Assembly (NCBI GenBank): GCA_026985975.1
Contig: JALSPL010000010.1
Span: forward strand, 1 to 14,617
Source: Anaerolineae bacterium
GTDB lineage: Bacteria > Chloroflexota > Anaerolineae > J102
Direction of reading: 5' to 3'
Length of the DNA: 14,617 bases
Under the pieces are notes generated by a model that saw only the letters and a list, made by a program, of their open reading frames with translations, had not been told where the DNA came from and did no database searches. Position numbers and translations under genes: made by a program. Positions within the stretch are counted from its first letter, which is position 1. Each line of letters starts with the position of its first letter. This document shows positions 1-6,888 of the stretch, in pieces.

Positions 1-625
1 GCCCTTCCAGCCACACAGCCTGGGGCCGCCACTGGCCCGCCCGCCACGAGGCTTCCACCAGCAGCGTGGGCATGGCGTCCCGCTCGGCCCCGGCCGGAGC
101 CTTGGGATCCACGCGAATGCTGCGCTCATTGACGTAGCGCAGGGCCAAACGCAGTCCTGCGGCCACGCTGGCCCGTTTGTTGCCGATGCGATCATGGGGC
201 CAGACGTGCATCTCGCCCCAATCGACGCCTTCGGCTGCGAGATGCAGGTAGACCAGGCCCACCGGTTTTTCGGGCGAGCCGCCGCCGGGCCCGGCGATGC
301 CGGTGACCGAGACGGCCAGATCCGTTTGCAGCAGCTTGCGAACGCCGCGGGCCATCTCCTGCGCTGTTTCGGGACTGACCGCGCCGTGGGCCTCCAGGGT
401 CTCGGGCCGCACGCCCAACACGTGCATTTTGGCGAAATTGCTGTAGGAAACCACGCCGCCCGCAACGTAATGAGAGCTGCCGGCGATGTCGGTGAGGACG
501 CTGGCGATGAGGCCGCCGGTGCAGCTTTCGGCCAGGGCGATGGTGAGATGATGGTCATCGAGTCGCCGGCCCAATTCGGCGCTGAGTTCGCGCAGTTGGG
601 CCAGGGTGGGGGCGTTGTTGGTCAT
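1..625 (-). CDS. pncC: CinA C-terminal domain protein, nicotinamide-nucleotide amidase (partial, 3' end off window)
   Basis: Translation of the minus strand from the ATG at 625-623 stays open to the window edge (208 residues seen), so the C-terminus is missing. Residues 32-39 read LAESCTGG and residues about 108-116 read GIAGPGGGS, the two hallmark motifs of the CinA/PncC amidase domain. Ser of AESCTGG is the family nucleophile. The enzyme deamidates nicotinamide mononucleotide to nicotinate mononucleotide, salvaging pyridine nucleotide in the cytoplasm. The protein begins directly with this domain, so it is the stand-alone PncC form and lacks the N-terminal CinA (MoCF-like) half. After the usual end of the domain (about residue 160) there is at least a 45-residue extension rich in Pro, Arg and Trp that I do not recognise. 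No strong Shine-Dalgarno precedes the start. It lies 93 nt downstream of the methyltransferase and may be the last gene of that transcript. Confidence 0.9.
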   Translation of the reverse strand, partial: MTNNAPTLAQLRELSAELGRRLDDHHLTIALAESCTGGLIASVLTDIAGSSHYVAGGVVSYSNFAKMHVLGVRPETLEAHGAVSPETAQEMARGVRKLLQTDLAVSVTGIAGPGGGSPEKPVGLVYLHLAAEGVDWGEMHVWPHDRIGNKRASVAAGLRLALRYVNERSIRVDPKAPAGAERDAMPTLLVEASWRAGQWRPQAVWLEG

Positions 626-718
626 GGTGGGAATAGGAGTGGGAAGGGTGATGTGATGAAAGCTTGCGTAGTTGAGAGCAATGATCAGAGATCGTTTTGA
701 AGATGTCTTCCTCAGTCA

Positions 719-1933
719 TCAATCCTCAACCATTTTGCCAGAAACTGGCTGTTTTGTCACGCAGCGTTCGCCAATCAGCATCCAGGGGCGATTGGCGACG
801 CGGGTGAGGATGACGACGACGGGACGTCCGCTTTTTTGCCTGTACAAACGCTTGCGAAAGGGCTCCGGCTCGATGGGGGAGCCCCGCTTTTTGACGGCGA
901 CCACACGCGCCGCCAGGGCCCGCAGGCGACGATTGAGATGTTTGAGATCGAAGGGATGATGTTCGAGGATGCGCCAGGCCCGGGCCAGGGGCGTATCCAT
1001 CAGCGCATCGCCCGAGAGATAGGCGATGTCGGCGTCGATCTGCCACAAGCCCAGTTGCTGCGCCAGATCCCCCACCGCGCCGGCGCGGATGACCGCGGGA
1101 TCGGGCTCGTAGAGGAAGACGCCCGGCGCTCGCACCGCGGCTCGGGTGCCGCGGGCCCGCAGACTGACGCCAGCGGGCAGCGCCGTGGCCACGCGCCCCG
1201 GTTGCGCGACCAACGTTCCAAACCACAACACCGCCTCCTTCAACTCGCCATTCAGGCTGATCCATTCGGCTTCGGCTCCGGGCGGGATGGCATGATGGGG
1301 CAGGCCCGGCATGAGCTTGACGCCGAGGTGGGGAATGCAGCGTCGCTGCAAATCCAGCAAGGCGGAGAGGGGCGGCAGCAGGGCGTCGGGATGGAAGATG
1401 CGGCGGGCGTCGGTGCGGCGGCCCGGATCCGCCCAGGCGGCGGCGATGCGCCAGGCGGGACGGGTGACATCGGCCCGCAACGGCTGGATGCGAGCGGACA
1501 GATTCAACGCCCGGGCGTTGGCCTGAACCAGGGCCGCGGCCAGAGAATCGCGATCGACGGCCAGAACGCGCACGCCCGTCTCGGCCAGAGCGATGCTATC
1601 AGTGCCCAGACCGCATCCCAAATCGACCACCTGAGCAAACCCCGCGTAGCGGCGGGCGGTGTAGCGAGCCACTTCCTGCGGGCTGGCCTGCTGCAAGCTG
1701 ATTTTGCTGAAAAACATCTTGCTGGCCCCAGCATCGAACTTTTTCTCCGCCCTTTTCCGCAGCCGGGCTGTGGTCACCAGCGCCGACGCCTGTGCGGGGG
1801 TGAAGCGCTTTCGCAATCCGGTCAACGTCGGCAACAGCGCCGCATCTTCGGGCGGGTTTTGCGTCAGCCGTTGCAACGGGCCCACAGCTTCATCCGATTG
1901 CAGCCAGCGCAGCAGCTCGGGCGTAAGCGTCAT
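719..1933 (-). CDS. Class I SAM-dependent methyltransferase with THUMP-like C-terminal domain
   Basis: The product is 404 residues. The start chosen (1933-1931) overlaps the stop of the upstream kinase as ATGA; the longer frame up to 2038 lies inside the kinase gene and gives low-quality sequence. Motif I of the Rossmann-type SAM pocket is at 104-112 (DLGCGLGTD), with an acidic residue after beta-2 in LAVDRDS (124-130), and DPGRRTD at 169-175 is in the position of the motif IV DPPR-type loop. The C-terminal 90 residues (RRLRALAARVVAVKKRG, then PFRKRLYRQ and a closing WMLIGER) match the THUMP-like domain that accompanies this methyltransferase family. A nucleic-acid substrate is likely from the domain pairing; the exact substrate is not known to me. 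The ATGA overlap implies coupled translation with the sensor kinase, an unusual partner for an RNA-type methyltransferase. Confidence 0.85.
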   Translation of the reverse strand: MTLTPELLRWLQSDEAVGPLQRLTQNPPEDAALLPTLTGLRKRFTPAQASALVTTARLRKRAEKKFDAGASKMFFSKISLQQASPQEVARYTARRYAGFAQVVDLGCGLGTDSIALAETGVRVLAVDRDSLAAALVQANARALNLSARIQPLRADVTRPAWRIAAAWADPGRRTDARRIFHPDALLPPLSALLDLQRRCIPHLGVKLMPGLPHHAIPPGAEAEWISLNGELKEAVLWFGTLVAQPGRVATALPAGVSLRARGTRAAVRAPGVFLYEPDPAVIRAGAVGDLAQQLGLWQIDADIAYLSGDALMDTPLARAWRILEHHPFDLKHLNRRLRALAARVVAVKKRGSPIEPEPFRKRLYRQKSGRPVVVILTRVANRPWMLIGERCVTKQPVSGKMVED

Positions 1934-3339
1934 GTTTCGGAACAGGGCGCGGCCACGGGGAGATAGATGCGAAAAACGCTGCCCTCGCCCGGAGTGGATT
2001 CGACCTCGATGCGACCATTGTGCGCATCGACAATCCAATTGACGATGGAAAGGCCCAGGCCCGTGCCCCCGGCGGCGCGGGTGCGGGCTTTGTCGGCCCG
2101 ATAGAAGCGATCGAAGATGTGCGGCAGGTCTTCGGGGGCGATGCCCTGGCCGGTGTCCGCCACGGTGAGCATCGCCTCATCTCCCAGGCAATGCAGACTG
2201 AGCTCGATGCTGCCGCCCCGAGACGTATAGCGAATGGCGTTGTTGATAAGGTTATCAAGCACCTGCCGCAGGCGATCGGCGTCTCCCATCACCACCGCCT
2301 GATCTTCGTGGGTGAGATGAATGGAGAGCTTATCCTCCGCCCGCCGTCTGGCCAGACGATAAGCTTCCAGCAACAGCGTATCCAGCTCCACCGGCGCCCG
2401 ATTGATGGCAAGCCCGGAATCCGCCTGGGAAAGCAACAGCAGATCGGAGATGAGACGGTGCATGCGTTCAGCCTCGGAGTGCATCTCGTTGAGCATGTCG
2501 TTCCGCTCATCCTCGGGCAGATTGCGGGCCCGGCGCAACAGGCTGAGATTGCCCAAAATAGTGGTCAAGGGCGAACGCAACTCATGGGAGATGTCGCCCG
2601 TGAAACGTCGCTGTTTCTCGAAAAGCTCCTCCAGCCGATCGAGCATCTCGTTGAAAGTGCTGATCAAGGCGCCGATTTCATCATTACGCTGGCGGCGGAT
2701 GGGGACGCGGCGTTTGAGATTGCCGGTGCGGGTGATGGCCAGGGCGGTGGCCGTCGCCTCGTTGATGGGCTGTAGGGCCACGCCGGTCAGCCAGTAGCCA
2801 ACGCCTGCGGCCAGGGCCAGGGCGATGGTGAAGAGCAGCAGCAGATTATGACTTAACTCCCGGAGAATAGTCTGTTGAGGCGCCAGATTGCGGGCTACCT
2901 GCACAATTCCCTCTGTGCGGCCACTGACGATGATAGGCGCGAAATAGACGCGTAGATCATCGGGCTGACGGATGCTGAGGTTGTAAAATCCCGCCATCCC
3001 GTGCATAGCCTGCTGATAGTAGGCTTCGGGCAATTCGATGACAGCCCGACCCAGATTACCGGAACGAACGATCACCCGCCGAGAATTGTCCCGCACCTGT
3101 ACGTAAATGTCGGGCTCGAAAGTGGCGGTGACGATGGTCAAAAGGGGGTCGGTAATGGTGGTCGAGCCCGATGTCAACAACGTCAACTGAGCGATCTGAT
3201 CTCCCTTTTGCTGAAGTTCCCGATCGACGCCGCCGACGACGCTGGCCTGCACCCGCGAGAACACCATCGCCCCCACAAGCAGCAGCAACGCTGCCAGAAG
3301 GCCGGTATACCAGAGGGTGAGACGAAGACGAAGCGACAT
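1930..3339 (-). CDS. HAMP-domain sensor histidine kinase (OmpR-partner type)
   Basis: A 469-residue membrane sensor kinase. Transmembrane helix 1 spans about residues 8-28 and helix 2 about 163-186, leaving a roughly 135-residue extracytoplasmic sensor region that I cannot assign. HAMP follows at about 187-240. The H-box contains SHELRSPLTT with the phospho-acceptor His252. The ATPase domain shows the N-box (LDNLINNAIRYT, 361-372), G1 (DTGQG, 395-399), the F-box (FDRFYRAD, 409-416) and G2 (GGTGLGL, 424-430), so all catalytic boxes are intact. It should autophosphorylate His252 and pass the phosphate to Asp53 of the adjacent regulator, whose stop lies 5 nt upstream. Its own stop overlaps the methyltransferase start. 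The architecture resembles BaeS/CpxA-like envelope sensors, but the signal cannot be read from sequence. Confidence 0.95.
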   Translation of the reverse strand: MSLRLRLTLWYTGLLAALLLLVGAMVFSRVQASVVGGVDRELQQKGDQIAQLTLLTSGSTTITDPLLTIVTATFEPDIYVQVRDNSRRVIVRSGNLGRAVIELPEAYYQQAMHGMAGFYNLSIRQPDDLRVYFAPIIVSGRTEGIVQVARNLAPQQTILRELSHNLLLLFTIALALAAGVGYWLTGVALQPINEATATALAITRTGNLKRRVPIRRQRNDEIGALISTFNEMLDRLEELFEKQRRFTGDISHELRSPLTTILGNLSLLRRARNLPEDERNDMLNEMHSEAERMHRLISDLLLLSQADSGLAINRAPVELDTLLLEAYRLARRRAEDKLSIHLTHEDQAVVMGDADRLRQVLDNLINNAIRYTSRGGSIELSLHCLGDEAMLTVADTGQGIAPEDLPHIFDRFYRADKARTRAAGGTGLGLSIVNWIVDAHNGRIEVESTPGEGSVFRIYLPVAAPCSET

Positions 3340-3344
3340 AATTC

Positions 3345-4022
3345 TCAGGGTTGGCGCAGGATGTAACCGGCGCCGCGCTTGGTGTAGATGAGCCGCGGCT
3401 CGCCTTCGGCCTCCAGTTTGGTGCGCAGATAACGGATGTAGACTTCGATGATGTTGGATTCCCCGCCAAAGTCATAATCCCAAATCTCATCATAAATCTG
3501 TGTGCGGGAGATGACCTGATTGGGATGGCGCATGAAAAGCTCCAGCAGGTCGAATTCCCGCGCAGTCAGTTCGATCTCGCGATGGTCGCGGCGCACGGTG
3601 CGGGCGGCGGTGTCCATCACCAGATCGGCAAATTCCAGGATCTGCTTGGGCTGGCGATGTTCCGAGCGGCGTAATTGCGCCCGCACCCGGGCCAGCAATT
3701 CATCGATGTCAAAAGGTTTGATCACATAATCGTCGGCCCCGCTATCCAGGCCCAGCACCCGATCCTCAACGGTGTCGCGGGCGGTGAGCATGAGAATAGG
3801 GGTGTCGCTCTCTTCGCGAATGCGTTTGCACACCTCAATGCCGTCGATGCCGGGCAGCATCAGGTCCAGGATGATGAGATCGGGATTTTCGTCATGAAAG
3901 GCGCTGATGCCTTCCAGACCGTTTTTCACAAGCCGGGCCTCATAGCCTTCCAGCAGCAAAGCGCGTCGCAATAGTTTGCCAATGGAGGGATCATCTTCGA
4001 TGATAAGAATCTTTGTCGTCAT
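3345..4022 (-). CDS. OmpR/PhoB-family response regulator
   Basis: A 225-residue two-domain regulator. The receiver domain (about 1-118) has the acidic pocket Asp10/Asp11, phospho-acceptor Asp53 in ILDLMLPG, the switch Thr80 and conserved Lys102 in the KPF motif. The winged-helix DNA-binding domain (about 127-225) carries the family pattern LTAREFDLLELF, then the recognition-helix stretch IIEVYIRYLRTKL and the closing hairpin YTKRGAGYIL. It is the first gene of a minus-strand transcript with the sensor kinase and methyltransferase. The upstream spacer holds a tandem heptamer (4073-4088) and a palindromic repeat element (4148-4319), so its promoter region may have been altered by the repeat insertion. 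Target genes are unknown. Confidence 0.96.
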   Translation of the reverse strand: MTTKILIIEDDPSIGKLLRRALLLEGYEARLVKNGLEGISAFHDENPDLIILDLMLPGIDGIEVCKRIREESDTPILMLTARDTVEDRVLGLDSGADDYVIKPFDIDELLARVRAQLRRSEHRQPKQILEFADLVMDTAARTVRRDHREIELTAREFDLLELFMRHPNQVISRTQIYDEIWDYDFGGESNIIEVYIRYLRTKLEAEGEPRLIYTKRGAGYILRQP

Positions 4023-4072
4023 GGTGGTTTCTCACTTGAATGGGGGAGCGTCTCTGCTTTGTCCGAGTGAAA

Positions 4073-4088
4073 CGTGATGCGTGATGCG
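4073..4088. repeat. Tandem heptamer CGTGATG x2 upstream of the response regulator
   Basis: The sequence CGTGATGCGTGATGCG holds two head-to-tail CGTGATG units, 51 nt or more upstream of the regulator start. A related CTCACG and ATGCATCA stretch follows at 4095-4112. Tandem half-sites are how OmpR-family regulators commonly bind, so an autoregulatory site is possible. The 7-bp period is shorter than the usual 10-11 bp, and the segment could equally be a scrap of a dispersed repeat. Confidence 0.35.
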
Positions 4089-4147
4089 AAGCTCCTCACG
4101 TTTTATGCATCAGCTTGATTAGCAACGCCGGCGTCGTTACGGTAATC

Positions 4148-4319
4148 GTAACTGTTCAGGTTGTTTTTGCTGACCACAACCTGACAGGTTCCATATGTCC
4201 AGATTGGCTCACCGAACGAGCTGGCAGGAGCAAATTTGGTCGCGTATGCGTCATTTCTGGCGGGGAACCTGCCAGGTTTGAGCGCAAATGACCCAAAATC
4301 TGCATACGTTAGCAGTTAT
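4148..4319 (+). mobile_element. MITE-like palindromic intergenic element, copy 1
   Basis: A 172-bp element, nearly the same sequence as copy 2 (6035-6208) and related to copy 3 (13466-13640), all in the same orientation. It opens with GTAACTG and closes with AGCAGTTAT, whose complement is ATAACTGCT, giving short terminal inverted repeats. Inside, TCAGGTTGT (4156-4164) can pair with ACAACCTGA (4177-4185). AACCTGACAGGTT (4178-4190) and AACCTGCCAGGTT (4266-4278) are each near-palindromes and are also mutually complementary. The last four bases of the left flank and the first four of the right flank are both AATC, but only these 4 of 8 positions match. No ORF is present. It is most likely a non-autonomous transposable element; a structured-RNA role is not excluded. 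Confidence 0.75.
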
Positions 4320-4325
4320 AATCAA

Positions 4326-5315
4326 TCATAGTTTGAAAGCCGGGGAGCCTTCGGCCGCCAGCAGGCCGCGCAGGCGATCGATGCTGAGGTTGCCGCCGCT
4401 GAGCACGACGCCCACCCGTTTTCCCGCCAGTTCCTGACGCAACCTCAGGGCCGCGGCCAACGATGCTGCGCCCGCGCCTTCGGCCAGGTTGCGGGTGTGG
4501 GCCAGCAAGATGATGATGGCCCGGCGGATTTCATCATCGCTGACCAGAATGAAATCATCCAGATAGCGACGCAGGATCTGCTGGGGCAGCTCGAAGGCGG
4601 TGCGGGTGGCCAGTCCCTCGGCAAAGGTGGCCATGGGAGCTTCCAGCAAGCGGCCTTCGCGCCACGAACGCCAGGCCGCGGGCGCCTGCGCCGATTGCAC
4701 GCCGATGACCCGAATGGCGGGATTGACGGTTTTGGCCACGATGCACACGCCCGCAGCGCCGCTGCCGCCTCCCACCGGTGCGATGATGACGTCGAGATCA
4801 GGCTGATCGTCCAACATCTCCAGGGCGTAGGTTCCCACGCCCGCTATCAGCAAGGGCTCGTTGCCGCTGTGGATGTAGCGATAGCCCTGCGTCCGGGCCT
4901 CCTGCTCCACCCACTCCCGCGCTTCGTCAAAATCCTGACCCTGAAACACGACCTCGGCGCCGAGGTGACGCATGGACGCCACTTTGGCGGGATTGGCGCC
5001 CTCGGGCACGGCGATGACGGCCCGCACGCCGAAAAGCCGGGCGGCGTAGGCCACCGATTGGCCATGATTGCCGGTGCTGGCGGCGATAACGCCCGCCTGG
5101 CGCTGCTCCGGGCTGAGCTGCGAGATGAGATGCACGCCGCCGCGCACCTTGAACGCGCCCACCGGCTGATGGTTTTCATGCTTCACCCAGATTTCGGCGC
5201 CCACCATCGTGCTCAGGGCGGGATAGGTGTAGAGGGGCGTGGGGCGCAGCCAGGCCCGCAGGTTGCGGCGGGCCTTGAGCACGTCGGTAAATCGAACTGG
5301 CAGGAGGTCGGTCAT
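4326..5315 (-). CDS. Threonine/serine dehydratase-like PLP enzyme (no ACT domain)
   Basis: The protein is 329 residues from the ATG at 5315-5313, chosen because the 18 residues before it in frame do not resemble the family. It is a fold-type II PLP enzyme. Lys56 in GAFKVRGG forms the Schiff base, STGNHGQS (80-87) is the substrate loop, GGGSGAAG (182-189) cradles the PLP phosphate and SGGN (306-309) contacts the pyridine ring. This set fits threonine ammonia-lyase (threonine to 2-oxobutanoate plus ammonia). The length is that of the catabolic TdcB-like form: the C-terminal regulatory ACT domain of biosynthetic IlvA is missing. Serine dehydratase, serine racemase or threo-3-hydroxyaspartate ammonia-lyase are possible alternative activities. 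A separate ACT-domain protein is encoded divergently 290 nt away and may supply regulation; this is an inference. Confidence 0.88.
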   Translation of the reverse strand: MTDLLPVRFTDVLKARRNLRAWLRPTPLYTYPALSTMVGAEIWVKHENHQPVGAFKVRGGVHLISQLSPEQRQAGVIAASTGNHGQSVAYAARLFGVRAVIAVPEGANPAKVASMRHLGAEVVFQGQDFDEAREWVEQEARTQGYRYIHSGNEPLLIAGVGTYALEMLDDQPDLDVIIAPVGGGSGAAGVCIVAKTVNPAIRVIGVQSAQAPAAWRSWREGRLLEAPMATFAEGLATRTAFELPQQILRRYLDDFILVSDDEIRRAIIILLAHTRNLAEGAGAASLAAALRLRQELAGKRVGVVLSGGNLSIDRLRGLLAAEGSPAFKL

Positions 5316-5362
5316 AAAAAATCTTTGGCGAAGTGAGAAAGGATGGGTCGCCTGAAAAAGCC

Positions 5363-5473
5363 TCACCACGGAGGCGCAGAGGGCACAGAGGAAGAAAAAG
5401 GTGGCGGTTCGGATGTCTTTTCTCTGTAAACTGCCATGATTTTCTCCGCGTTCTCCGTGTCTCTGTGGTAAAA
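5363..5473. repeat. Dispersed inverted repeat of the CCACAGAG type
   Basis: The left arm starts TCACCACGGAGGCGCAGAG. The right arm, read on the minus strand, starts TTACCACAGAGACACGGAG. The arms share the pattern CCACnGAGnCnCnGAG and differ almost only by transitions, so many mismatches would be G-U pairs in RNA. The centre (about 5400-5430) is unique. I recognise this as a repeat common in environmental genomes that yields spurious peptides such as TTETRRTRRK and HRDTEN, both readable here on the minus strand. It occupies much of the 290-nt spacer between the divergent dehydratase (5315) and ACT protein (5606), so both promoters probably lie within or beside it. The preceding 12-mer GCCTGAAAAAGC (5350-5361) recurs at 6692-6703. 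Confidence 0.75.
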
Positions 5474-5605
5474 TAACCTTTTTTCAGCGGAGCCAAGGAT
5501 GGGAATACAGAGCATTATAGAGAAAAGAACGCGACAATACAAAGATGGCGGCGGGGTTGAACCTCCTGACTTGCTATCCGGCTCCGCAGCTTTTATCATA
5601 ACGGC

Positions 5606-6013
5606 ATGTCTTTGCTTTGCTTGCTGCCCGATGAAATGAGCGTTGCCCGTCTGCCCGCCGACGCCGCCATCCCCGCCTGGGCGACGGCCTCCCCATTTTT
5701 CAGCATCACCCGCACGCCCGATGAGCTCTCCATCCTTTGCCCCGCCGCCCGGGTTCCGGCGGGCGTGCGGGCCGAAGCGGGCTGGCGCTGTCTACAAGTG
5801 GCCGGGCCGCTGGATTTTGGTCTGGTGGGCGTGCTGGCGGCGCTGCTCGGGCCTTTGCAACAGGCCGGGATCAGCGTCTTCGTCCTTTCCACCTACGACA
5901 CCGACTATGTGTTGGTGAAAAAAGCGCAGCTTTCGCGGACGCTGCACGCACTGCGGGCCGCGGGCCATGAAATCAAAGAGGGAAGCGCCAAGGACGCCCC
6001 CTCTTCTGCATAA
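5606..6013 (+). CDS. Stand-alone ACT-domain protein (ACT_7/CASTOR-like)
   Basis: A 135-residue protein. Residues about 63-125 form an ACT-type beta-alpha-beta-beta-alpha-beta unit: RCLQVAGPLDFGLVG, then helix LAALLGPLQQAGI, then FVLSTYDTDYVLVK and a final helix LSRTLHALRAAG. The STYDTDYVLVK segment is typical of the ACT_7 group, which includes the amino-acid sensing domains related to CASTOR proteins. The N-terminal 60 residues resemble the accompanying degenerate ACT-like half. Such domains bind small ligands, often amino acids, and transmit them allosterically. Its closeness to a dehydratase lacking its own ACT domain suggests an amino-acid-responsive partner, though the two are divergent and no interaction can be read from sequence. 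The last residues are low-complexity (KDAPSSA). Confidence 0.8.
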   Translation: MSLLCLLPDEMSVARLPADAAIPAWATASPFFSITRTPDELSILCPAARVPAGVRAEAGWRCLQVAGPLDFGLVGVLAALLGPLQQAGISVFVLSTYDTDYVLVKKAQLSRTLHALRAAGHEIKEGSAKDAPSSA

Positions 6014-6034
6014 ACGCGTGAAGTCCGTCAGTTT

Positions 6035-6208
6035 GTAACTGCTTAGGTTGTCTGCGCTGACCACAACCTGACAGGTTCCAAGCGTCCAGATTGGCTCACT
6101 GAACGAGCTGGCAGGAGCCAATTTGGTCGCGTGTACGTCATTTCTGGCGGGGAACCTGTCAGGTTCGAACGCAAAAGGACCCGGAATCTGCATACGTTAA
6201 GTAGTTAC
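6035..6208 (+). mobile_element. MITE-like palindromic intergenic element, copy 2
   Basis: A 174-bp element whose terminal repeats are GTAACTGCTTA and, at the right end, the complement of GTAACTACTTA (10 of 11 matching). The central inverted repeat CCAGATTGGCTC versus GAGCCAATTTGG pairs at 11 of 12 positions, and AACCTGACAGGTT pairs with AACCTGTCAGGTT, so the whole element can fold as one long imperfect hairpin. The flanks GTCAGTTT (6027-6034) and GTCAATTT (6209-6216) match at 7 of 8 positions, as expected for an aging 8-bp target-site duplication. It lies between the converging ACT gene and the DoxX-like gene, and the DoxX stop codon (6212-6210) falls within the right-hand duplication. Confidence 0.8.
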
Positions 6209-6209
6209 G

Positions 6210-6584
6210 TCAATTTTTGAGGATGCCGGCAAAGGCGAAGGCGCCGCCCGCCAGAGCGGTGTCTTTCAGCAAATTGGGTAATGACATGGCCATGGCGTCA
6301 GGATTCATCACGCCGGGGAGATGGATGGTGAGGGCGAAGGAGAGCAGTAGAATCCCCAAAAGCAGACTGGCCCATACGGCAAAACGATTGGCGAGGATGG
6401 CCACCGAGGCGGCAAGCAAGGCGATGCCGGTGAGATACACCCAGATAATGCCGCCAGGCACAAAGGATGGCACCAACGCCGACATGGCCTGGGAGTTCAT
6501 AAAATGCAAGACGCCGAACACCATCAGTGGCAGGGCGAAGAGAATACGGCTGGCGGTTTTGGTAAGTGCGGGGCTAAGAGTCAT
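6210..6584 (-). CDS. DoxX-like small integral membrane protein
   Basis: A 124-residue hydrophobic protein with four predicted transmembrane helices at about 11-29, 45-64, 68-87 and 105-122. The pattern (FGVLHF after helix 1, a Pro-rich turn LVPSFVPGG, then YLTGIALLAAS) fits the DoxX/DoxX-like superfamily of four-helix membrane proteins, whose members are linked to redox or thiol metabolism but mostly lack a defined activity. The start is supported by a strong ribosome site, TTGGAGG (6594-6600 on the complement), 9 nt before the ATG. It appears monocistronic and converges on the ACT-domain gene. The palindromic element ends 1 nt after its stop codon, so the insertion abuts but does not truncate the reading frame. 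Confidence 0.7.
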   Translation of the reverse strand: MTLSPALTKTASRILFALPLMVFGVLHFMNSQAMSALVPSFVPGGIIWVYLTGIALLAASVAILANRFAVWASLLLGILLLSFALTIHLPGVMNPDAMAMSLPNLLKDTALAGGAFAFAGILKN

Positions 6585-6707
6585 GGTTTTTATCCTCCAA
6601 ACATGAGTGAAAATGAAGATGATAACAAAGAGCTGACAGCATTCTACACACCCCAGAGCGCCTATCCTCTTCTTTTCTTACCCACTGGATTGCCTGAAAA
6701 AGCATTG

Positions 6708-6740
6708 TCTCACGCAAAGTCGCCAGGGCGCAAAGAAAAA
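6708..6740 (+). repeat. ACGCAAAG-type dispersed repeat fragment
   Basis: The sequence begins TCTCACGCAAAGTCGCCAGG and ends GGCGCAAAGAAAAA. It is one arm of the widespread intergenic repeat based on CACGCAAAGnCGCnAnGGCGCAAAG. I see no complementary arm nearby, so the copy looks truncated. The 12-mer GCCTGAAAAAGC lies just upstream, as it does at the other dispersed repeat (5350-5361). Confidence 0.6.
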
Positions 6741-6888
6741 TGTCAAGGTTTCGCTAAGAAAAATCGGCTGAAACCCCACCATTTTAGCTGTTTTCTCTGC
6801 CAGTACTGCTGATTCCGACCTTGTTTCAGGGGAGTCGCCTCCTGCATCAGAAAATTCACAGGGCGCTGTCTCACTGCATCATAACGAC

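Larger units (their letters stand above)
4023..4325. other. Intergenic region upstream of the two-component operon
   Basis: This 303-nt spacer separates the response regulator start (4022, minus) from the stop of the dehydratase (4326, minus). It contains a tandem heptamer at 4073-4088 and the first palindromic element at 4148-4319, which reaches to within 7 nt of the dehydratase stop. I see no convincing -35/-10 pair for the regulator operon. No coding potential is apparent. Confidence 0.7.

Noticed and set aside
194..700. Plus-strand frame of 168 codons
   Set aside because: It is antisense to the CinA/PncC gene, which shows strong family motifs on the minus strand.
836..1966. Plus-strand frame of 376 codons
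   Set aside because: It lies opposite the methyltransferase, is Gln/Arg/Gly-rich and has no recognisable domain; it is a shadow of high-GC codon use.
5545..5575. tRNA T-arm look-alike on the minus strand (GGAGGTTCAACCCCGCC)
   Set aside because: The stem has a mismatch, no CCA or matching acceptor stem exists, and the expected 5' part falls in the ACT gene; at most a decayed fragment.
5176..5599. Minus-strand frames giving peptides with TTETRRTRRK and HRDTEN
   Set aside because: These are known spurious translations of the CCACAGAG dispersed repeat.
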